Positions 60,601-64,000 of a stretch of DNA of 64,000 nucleotides are shown in pieces; within the stretch, counting starts at the first letter, position 1; each line of letters opens with the position of its first letter. Under the pieces are notes generated by a model. That model worked only from the letters and a program-made list of their open reading frames with translations. It searched no databases and was not told the origin of the DNA. The DNA comes from Heliocidaris erythrogramma (taxonomy: Eukaryota; Echinodermata; Echinoidea; Camarodonta; Echinometridae), in NCBI GenBank assembly GCA_025617745.1, contig CM046868.1, forward strand, positions 22,497,608-22,561,607. The letters run 5' to 3'. The translations under genes were made by a program, and so were the position numbers.

Positions 60601-63600
60601 GTAGACTTCAACTTACAAGATGCCAAGCATGTATGTTACACACCTGCTTGTGTAAATTTCACACAAGTATTTCCTGTGTAATATACAACCTGTCAATCAA
60701 AGATACTTGTGAAGTAGTATGACCTACATCTCTCCCAATCTAGGTAAGTTCAATAATGATGTAGTAGCAAGTGTGCAAACTTTTAAAGAGACAATTAACC
60801 TCTTGAGTTAAATCACTACTAAATTAACACCTACTTACTGCAACAGTTCATTTGCTTTCAGCATGAAGGAACCAATAGCACTGATGGCATCTGAAATGAA
60901 TATAAATATCTCTGAAAGGAAACTGCAAGAATCTCACATTGACATGTTTATAAATGGTGAAAAATGGGCTTTAGATACTCCTGAGATTTATTTACGAAGA
61001 ACTTATTAAAATACCCAGTAAGAGTTTGTATCAAAATTGACCCAGACTTAAGAAACATGAAGACTACTGGGAATTCATTTAAAAACAAAAAAATCAACAT
61101 GCATTTACAATGGTTTTATCCAAAGTTATCTTCAGCTAATAGTATTCAGTAGATATGAAACAGAATTCTCTCTGATAATGAAAAAATATACCGACACATA
61201 ATTAACAGAAGATAGAAGAAAACAACAATTTATGTATTAACCTTGAATAGCTGTAGCATTGAGTCCCAGCATACCATACTTGTCGTACCACAATGCCATG
61301 CCTTTCAACTCGCTCAACTGGAACAAAAGAGATCTCCCAACACTGAAATAAACGTGGAAAATTTAGGAAACAGTTTATGAAAATATGTATTCTATACACA
61401 ATTGCTGTTGATGTATAAAAAACTCTTTATGAACATAAATTATACATCAGATTTTACCCTTTTTCCACACTGGTGAAACATCTGTATTAACCATCGATCT
61501 CTACCTTACGTAGATATCGCATCATACGCACGGCTCTATGCAAGCAATTGATGCGGCCGCACAACCAAATTTAGGAGCCCTTCACTCAAACACATTCGCG
61601 GGACCGCGTGGGAGATAGTGTGGGACATCGTCTGCTGTGTGCGATTCCAGTGTACTCCTATTCGAAAGATATGTGATTTGATTTTTTACTTAAAAAAGAC
61701 ATACTAATTGTCACATTAAATTGCCTCTAGAATTTGCAAGGGTACACTTGTTTTGCCTGATTTTGCAATTTATTCGTGGAAAAGACTTCACAGCGCTGAA
61801 TTATTTAATTCTAAAAATGCACAAAATTGTATTGAAACAGTACTGCAGCAGTGTTTTCCTGCGAGCCCAAACATGGCGACGCATCGTGCTGGGCCACATG
61901 AAACGTAGAAGGCATTGCTTTATCCACTGGTAGAGATCGATGGTATTATCTGTATTAAAAGAATTAATTTTTGTCTCGATGCAATTTACCATGCAAAGTA
62001 GTTAACAAGGAAAAACATGAGATAAAAAATGAAACAATACTATTTCACTTGATATTTTCCACTATAAAATTTGACAAATTTATGCAATGTATAAATGCAA
62101 ATACCATAAATGGACTTTTACAATATCTCTGTGTATCTGAGAGGTTACCTGTGAATGTGTTTGAGAACTAGTTTCTGAATGCTGATGTAGGAGTTCTCTA
62201 CTGACTGGTCCAACTTCTTCAGTCCTTTCTCTGTGAGATCATGGACCAGGAACTGTTGTAGTTCAGGACTGGCCTTCCCCCATAGGAGTAGCTGAAGGAA
62301 CTCATCACTGAGAGATTCTTCTGTAGGCTTTTGCTACAAAGTGAGAAGGTAACAGGTTTGATTACCCATTAAAGGCAATATTTGGTTTGGCTCAATACAT
62401 ATTGATTAAGAGCTCTAAAAACACTACCAGATGCATGAGTGGAGAAAGAAACATTTCTGCATACATGGTATCCATTTTTGTTGCATTAGCTCAATGCATG
62501 ATCGCAGGAATTTTCAAAATGGAAAAGAAAAAACAACTGCCATAAAGCAGGTCAGAAAATGGAAAAGAAAAAACAACTGCCATAAAGCAGGTCAGAAAAG
62601 AGGTCAAGAACAAATACCTTAACCAATATGTTACAACAAACATTGATTTTGAACCTCTCAAAATGTTGCCAATTGGCAACATTTTGAGAGGTTCAAAATC
62701 AATGTTTGTTGTAACATATTGGTTAAGGTATTTGTTCTTGACCTCTTTTCTGACCTGCTTTATGCCCCGTCTGTAGCAGAGACCAAAGAAAAAGAGAACA
62801 CCCACAAAAGACGGGAACACCATCACAAATTAATTGTGAGATGGAGAATTCCTGATCTGGGAGTTCAGATCGTAGAAATTTAACGCAAGTGCCACAAGAG
62901 CAGCTGAAAGTAAATGTACTCAACACTCAGATATTCTTCATTATGCTTTTGCTATAATCAAAACGAATGTGAAATGTTTTTGGTCTATTCCACGGTAACG
63001 GAAGGACATTCAGACACATTTTACCAACTTCAAACCATAACTACAAATTTTTTTTGTAATGGTAGAACATTTCAAACATCAGAGATGTAAGATTAGAGCA
63101 GCTATCTTGATTTTCAAAAAAAATGAGGTCGGTAATGGAAGGACATCAAAAAATATTTTGACGTCCTTCCATTACCGACCTCGTTAACATCCAAATTTCT
63201 TTACTGGTTGGCAATAACAGAATTTTTTTTGAAAATCAAAGGCAGTTGATCTAATCTTACATCTCTGTTTGAAATGTAGATAGCATTACAAAAAAAAAAT
63301 GTAGCTGTGGTTTGAAGTTGGTAAATGTCTGAATGTCCTTCCATTACCGTGGCATTGTCCCTATTGTTAAAAAATGAATATGAAATGAACTGGGAGAATA
63401 ATACATTAATGATAACTAGATAACCACATTTGTAAAGGATTAGCATATAGTAATCACATAACAAAGCTTGTCAAGAATTATGCGAGATTTAACCTAAAGT
63501 TGTTCAACAAAAAAATCAATCTCTAAAACAAAAGATAGGATCTGCAATCCTAGCAATTTGCCCATTTAAATAGAATGTTATCTCAATAAAATAATGCGCT

Positions 63601-63902
63601 ACAACTAAATGTCTGTAATTCTTTTTTTTTTTTTAAAGGTATTCTAGACTCTGATAAGGTTCTAACAAAAGAAATATATTGAGGAGCACAATAATTAACA
63701 TATATAATTTGGGGGGGGGGATAACTTTCCACCATTAATACCATAATAATTGGACAACAAATAGTTTTCTGCATAGACTTTTACTTACACTCTGGTCTAG
63801 CGGTGTAACCATTACCTGTGCATATTTGGTGAGTTTATTTTCCATTTCAATGAGAATGTCTTCCTTAGCCTCAGTCACAGCCTTCAGTGTTGCTTCTAGG
63901 TA
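41789..63902 (-). CDS. ANAPC4: Anaphase-promoting complex subunit 4, C-terminal part (13 exons, 5' end outside window)
   Basis: Minus-strand exons in order: 63789-63902, 62149-62333, 61242-61342, 60839-60890, 58721-58823, 57579-57635, 56729-56968, 55838-55929, 55493-55594, 54804-54899, 54371-54559, 42600-42699, 41789-41932 (stop at 41789-41791). Phases join into one frame of 524 residues, continuing from exons beyond 64000. Hallmarks: LSELKGMALWYDKYGMLGLN, FKAFFRWLYVIV, DINFVADFLAENF, ERVGQYLRKEDL, and the end NQRRVRLFDMD plus an acidic tail. In known animals APC4 is a platform subunit of the APC/C ubiquitin ligase, with an N-terminal WD40 propeller and a helical bundle. Only the helical and C-terminal parts are present here. 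The penultimate intron is 11.7 kb because of nested retrotransposons. Confidence 0.92.
43838..44390 (-). pseudogene. LINE ORF2 C-terminal part, cut off by the DIRS insertion
   Basis: Reads NDIALKISRVTGILSKLKFV, then LILPHLQYGNMIWIS and LLQKRVIRIV, the usual C-terminal region of CR1/Jockey-type ORF2 after the thumb. It picks up at the residue where the upstream part stops at 50573. Stop codon at 43838-43840. Confidence 0.88.
44436..44583 (+). repeat. DIRS left inverted terminal repeat
   Basis: atatacctacctattatgcc through ccatcttcctctt is the reverse complement of 50407-50554. Small frames inside it (starting MPVVLTTGPLREL) are non-coding shadows present in both repeats. Confidence 0.92.
44646..44745. 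repeat. DIRS internal complementary region
   Basis: Consists of a complement of the left end (aggtaggtatatagatttat, agtaaataagaaaatca) directly joined to a complement of the right end (tactgcaataaatcatatat, acctacctattatg). Such a region is thought to template circle closure in DIRS replication. Confidence 0.85.
44806..45780 (-). CDS. DIRS tyrosine recombinase
   Basis: From the ATG at 45778-45780 (MSSRRVSTREIYNSRL) about 324 residues. N-terminal SAM-like region (YNSRLSVFFLWCKERN, STIRGYRSAIGAIHSGF) and a catalytic part with the first Arg (ASGQRRSTLHAL), the H-x-x-R pair (RAHDTRSVSTSWALFQG) and the C-terminal Tyr (SPNSFISCYLRDI). The frame stays open upstream to 46680 but that part overlaps RNase H in another frame and is a shadow. 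Intact. In this family it inserts circular cDNA. Confidence 0.9.
   Translation of the reverse strand: MSSRRVSTREIYNSRLSVFFLWCKERNQTPSKAPIGSIADFLISLFDKGRSISTIRGYRSAIGAIHSGFSDGSGISNSPLLSGLIRSFFLKRPSFSKLVPSWSLPKVLEALAKPPFEPLGEASLHHLTVKTLFLVAIASGQRRSTLHALCLTPGHVRWERKGVRLIPRASFVAKNQTATSGPVEIFLCPLSDFSSVREDKVWCPVRALKWYIDKTKSYRKDDQLFLITREPFSPASLDSISRWIVEAIRAAGTEALLSDSKPRAHDTRSVSTSWALFQGVALVDILKAAYWRSPNSFISCYLRDIPAGEALFASATLKAAVSSL
45780..47017 (-). CDS. DIRS RNase H and methyltransferase-like region
   Basis: From the frame change onward: NWEKSELVPTRSP and VFLGAVLDIRNQ (end of RT), RNase H (SVSTDASRLGWGG, INVLEFMAVLLTL, VLILTDNVTVAAYINRQGG, PGRENLIADFLSR), then LEVDLFASVLNHQLPKY and FAFPPFQLIPRALRKI, matching the methyltransferase-like domain typical of DIRS pol. 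Ends RTF-TAA at 45780-45782; its stop shares an A with the next start (TAATG). Confidence 0.88.
47018..47812 (-). CDS. DIRS reverse transcriptase ORF
   Basis: Carries RT motifs FVIPKRSGKLRLILNLKRIN, MAVSIDLKDAYFHIP-like (AVSIDLKDAYFHIP), LPFGLRPAPRVFTQV and the YLDD box (CYLDDWLLLAES). Frame ends at SLKT-stop at 47018, before the RT thumb. The continuation (GFLINWEKSELVP) is in the frame of the next ORF, so a one-base frame difference lies at about 47015-47020. Either a mutation or a recoding site. Confidence 0.85.
   Translation of the reverse strand: MGEGVVAGAFREVLVVRRWLRRRPSLDFDVFPRALVRPNVVGGRLHAFLPAWEAISGDVFVLSVVRDGFFIDLCASLPGGAIRIRSPPMSALSRSHASKEIESLLEKRAIERVRDRPSLSLSPIFVIPKRSGKLRLILNLKRINKFIPPVHFRMETLASILPLIKREDYAVSIDLKDAYFHIPIHRASRDLLGFSFLSETYRFRALPFGLRPAPRVFTQVVAVLAAFLRRRGLRLFCYLDDWLLLAESRDRLLDETRLLVSLKT
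47727..49985 (-). CDS. DIRS ORF1 (gag-like protein)
   Basis: Starting at the ATG at 49983-49985 (MNSEEEAAGSRRP) gives about 752 residues; a frame-open ATG also lies at 50022-50024. Ser/Pro-rich N-terminal half, a Lys-rich patch (KRSKKRVS, KKKAKKKAK), then a more ordered part (WNFKQQVSSEGIALEEVFKL, DKLIIDDLLHTLFCLQWSQL) and a basic Arg/Gly tail (SRGRGSRGRGFSRGSRGK) that could bind RNA. No zinc knuckle was seen. Intact frame. It overlaps the reverse transcriptase ORF by 86 bp. Confidence 0.8.
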   Translation of the reverse strand: MNSEEEAAGSRRPASSEELSSKTTRPSRTPPSTAVRGGGRRAKGKLPSGVPLQSLPVSELAASGRVALTESGLSTPKPVVSGWVASDSSGLDISNPIPRSLRPEGGAVVSRTVAFTRSDPLGETRPTTAGQPTGLVHVGLGSQTLAPGKRHMGERVLSGLSQLPADGNARANNYGRSSEQQVFSPECVTTSAPLLLLSSGPIVGSHAFSSHRAHTESSRSAHALGAFSSQPMAMASSCLANMGDLGDSLGLRHERSNPFMGSERPSAEGSVRVSEEASGIRTNPIKRSKKRVSATTLVEPAKKKAKKKAKSGKALPASCPSGLADPASSSQADMFSMMRAFAQNQGWSFVPASSTLTSVPIQGSRFESNQPFVIDSSLSETDPHVPPIPAALGAPPGEETFGEPCGDPPAEAFVSVPLSHSTRVEPDLGASSQASVPESLGQAESQSLNLCGVEAIALWSKYLPEVQSTRAQGSTSRWNFKQQVSSEGIALEEVFKLEYDRIEAALLVKRSNAVRGKAFAFCSQDQDSFFKAKILSPEILEVGRRLRATNPLTSAAFRAEDKIWSNIENHIRSGMRLAAFQGLLSDLRSRAEELNVTDGDKLIIDDLLHTLFCLQWSQLSTAAASATFRRRTSALSALGVRESGIAQLLRDVPSRGPSLFGGKFATVFQREIDARKQISDMTKQFHTSSKPTRAPVRRRPAGPVSGQRSRVSRVPPPEPQPAPSRGRGSRGRGFSRGSRGKAMASQKAKPGF
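50407..50554 (-). repeat. DIRS right inverted terminal repeat
   Basis: aaagaggaagatggccgtag to ggcataataggtaggtatat, complementary to 44436-44583. It is the upstream end for the minus-strand genes and so the likely promoter-bearing repeat. Confidence 0.92.
50573..53086 (-). pseudogene. LINE ORF2 N-terminal part: endonuclease and reverse transcriptase
   Basis: Open for about 838 LINE residues before running into DIRS sequence. An apurinic-type endonuclease (NINCRSLNKNF, SETWL, GGGVGIY, LGDFNLNLL, SDHFPIF) is followed by a reverse transcriptase (YRPVSLLPVFSKILEKL, QYGFRSGHST, LDISKAFDSINH, GVPQGSILGPLLFLLYIND, and YILFADD near residue 745). Start could be the ATG at 53084-53086 or at 53045-53047 (MSFQLPVF). 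The frame is intact up to SWSLHI, where the DIRS insertion cuts it. A break by insertion is seen, so it cannot make full ORF2. Confidence 0.88.
53284..53961 (-). CDS. LINE ORF1 protein, N-terminally truncated
   Basis: About 220 residues with an N-terminal coiled coil (KKMEEKANEIKKLENEINNL), the EQYSRR-RIFGV motif and a following RRM-like region (KLTSHRKRQELLRNRRKLKA, GITIQEDLT), typical of LINE ORF1 RNA-binding chaperones. The frame opens at a TAA at 53962-53964 and has no ATG before the coiled coil, consistent with 5' truncation. Confidence 0.8.
   Translation of the reverse strand, partial: HIEASNRKSDVRVGKIHDELSAKLQGLVISIEKVESLSLCADSRLSDHQKSIVSLEKKMEEKANEIKKLENEINNLEQYSRRSCLRIFGVKEVTNEKTDDVVINVAKKINVDLQQAEIDISHRVGVRASNAKRGERAIIVKLTSHRKRQELLRNRRKLKATGITIQEDLTVRSRELLHGAYKKFKEKKVSAAWSSDGKVFVAMPTTNGSKAVKKLITCHEDLKFL
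53965..54325 (-). repeat. tRNA-derived SINE (minus strand)
   Basis: Minus-strand head gtggatcagttgataag (A-box-like) and B-box gggcttcgaatcccaccg, followed by ctttggcaagacgttaatct and ccacccaggtgttaaatggg, a body found in many invertebrate tRNA-SINEs, and then a region with tctaagcgctttacag on the plus strand. It begins about 45 bp after the ANAPC4 donor at 54370 and abuts the truncated 5' end of the LINE. Confidence 0.7.
54371..55929 (-). CDS. ANAPC4: ANAPC4 exons encoding the C-terminal beta-rich region
   Basis: 55838-55929 (SVGGESLSCRESFTLD), 55493-55594 (SKLLTVFMTEHSPAQCIYM), 54804-54899 (EIIRLTFGTLGRSDPDESIV) and 54371-54559 (SHLVLDAAFYGDHFLSLLLQ and VLCQLSLESLQ). Similarity to APC4 is lower than for the helical part, but phases and order agree. 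Confidence 0.85.
55667..55750 (-). pseudogene. Decayed tandem copy of an ANAPC4 exon
   Basis: Repeats the 55493-55594 exon at an offset of 150 bp (ctaagcaggggaatgttcag, acacagtcagcagtttgctt). It carries a CAG-to-TAG stop, a one-base loss and no matching donor, while keeping the ATTTAG acceptor. It would break the frame if spliced in. Confidence 0.8.
56217..56470. mobile_element. Foldback MITE with gtctcattgaggcctgtacg ends
   Basis: tgtctcattgaggcctgtac, ggcatctgcgtccatga at the left are inverted at the right (tcatggacgcggatgccgta, caggcctcaatgagaca). The interior repeats gataccctaa. Lies in an ANAPC4 intron; non-coding. Confidence 0.85.
56729..57635 (-). CDS. ANAPC4: ANAPC4 exons MYQRDINFVADFL and ERVGQYLRKEDL
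   Basis: 57579-57635 is a 57 bp microexon-like exon encoding MYQRDINFVADFLAENFTD. 56729-56968 encodes the conserved GFTLERVGQYLRKEDLQFP and NSWQDFVASTPSLRDSDMLF blocks. The 56729 exon ends CCCCAG|GCAAGT, a GC donor, and this junction keeps the reading frame. Confidence 0.92.
57636..58720. other. ANAPC4 intron, no feature recognised
   Basis: Contains a C run at 57802-57818. No supported exon, RNA or transposon. Confidence 0.55.
58721..63902 (-). CDS. ANAPC4: ANAPC4 exons encoding the long helical domain, first part
   Basis: 63789-63902 encodes YLEATLKAVTEAKEDILIEM and KLTKYAQ; 62149-62333 encodes DEFLQLLLWGKASPELQQFL and LTEKGLKKLDQS; 61242-61342 encodes SLLFQLSELKGMALWYDKYG; 60839-60890 encodes AISAIGSFMLKANELLQ; 58721-58823 encodes VIESSLKNFKAFFRWLYVIV. 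These match the long four-helix domain of APC4. The donor after 58721 (AAG|GTCGGT) is weak. Confidence 0.9.
58917..59595. repeat. Tandem duplication containing two Tc1/mariner-like MITEs
   Basis: A unit of 347 bp (MITE cagtgaaacctgtctataaa to gcaggtttgactgta, then gcttatcttctggaaacaag through agaatcaaata) occurs twice, at 58917 and 59264. The two MITEs have diverged slightly, and the second lost a short piece near its right end. The same MITE occurs at 34302-34462. Confidence 0.85.
59596..60838. other. ANAPC4 intron, no feature recognised
   Basis: AT-rich intronic sequence with a purine-rich agaaagaagagagggac stretch near 59680. Nothing further supportable. Confidence 0.55.
61343..62148. other. 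ANAPC4 intron, possible small inverted-end element
   Basis: atcgatctctacc (61494) and ggtagagatcgat (61930) are inverted, with ggtgaaacatctgtattaa and gtattatctgtattaa nearby, so about 61494-61942 may be a short foldback element. No coding region supported. Confidence 0.4.
62523..62764. repeat. 39 bp tandem repeat leading into a 184 bp perfect palindrome
   Basis: aatggaaaagaaaaaacaac/tgccataaagcaggtcaga is duplicated from about 62519. From 62581 to 62764 the sequence is a perfect palindrome with 92 bp arms and no spacer, centred between 62672 and 62673 (ttgccaa|ttggcaa). It lies in an ANAPC4 intron. Confidence 0.93.
62990..63352. mobile_element. Foldback MITE with ccacggtaacggaaggac ends
   Basis: ccacggtaacggaaggacat and its complement (tgtccttccattaccgtgg) bound arms that also pair through accaacttcaaacca, agatgtaagatt and ttgattttcaaa. 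The centre holds a second hairpin (gaggtcggtaatggaaggac and complement, 63124-63182) related to the ends, so the element is built of nested inverted copies. Confidence 0.85.
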
Positions 63903-64000
63903 CTGCATAAAAAAAAAGTTTTAAAATGACATGTTAAAGTGCAATCCAACCTTGGTGATAAGTTGATTTGTGTGAAAGTAGAAAAAAAAGAAAAACAGGA

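Noticed and set aside
61721..61992. Small frames around 61.7-62.0 kb on both strands
   Set aside because: Intronic, overlapping on opposite strands, and no recognisable domain or splice context.

Overview
The window is animal nuclear DNA: split genes with GT-AG introns, dense transposons, SINEs, foldback elements and simple repeats, and no bacterial-style gene packing. The AT-rich introns, a DIRS retrotransposon, Harbinger-, hAT- and Tc1/mariner-like MITEs and the two host genes suggest a marine invertebrate deuterostome, most likely an echinoderm such as a sea urchin. That placement is inference and no marker fixes it.

Layout. From 1 to 13.8 kb I find no host gene. This part holds two ATC-type satellites, a 6.3 kb foldback/Harbinger-like element with a decayed transposase, several hAT-like elements carrying long G/C runs, a 918 bp element with a perfect 10 bp target duplication, and a tRNA-like SINE head. 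From 13.79 to 35.03 kb, plus strand, lies a 16-exon gene with one continuous reading frame of 1247 codons. It encodes PDZ1-PDZ2-linker-harmonin-homology domain-acidic linker-PDZ3 and belongs to the PDZD7/whirlin family, closest to PDZD7. Its introns contain an exact 3 x 720 bp tandem array and decayed copies of its own exons.

From 41.79 kb to beyond the right edge, minus strand, are 13 exons encoding the C-terminal 524 residues of ANAPC4 (APC4, a scaffold subunit of the anaphase-promoting complex). All 13 exon phases agree. The two genes converge tail to tail. The ANAPC4 intron between 42.70 and 54.37 kb holds a non-LTR retrotransposon (LINE) with ORF1 and ORF2. A complete-looking 6.2 kb DIRS-type tyrosine-recombinase retrotransposon has split ORF2 of that LINE.

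The two host genes have no obvious joint pathway: one is a scaffold of sensory hair/cilium-type cells and the other a cell-cycle ubiquitin ligase subunit. I found no convincing new gene system. The strongest unusual signals are structural: the nested DIRS-in-LINE, the homogenised 720 bp hairpin array, a 184 bp perfect palindrome, and repeated local duplication and decay of exons in both genes.
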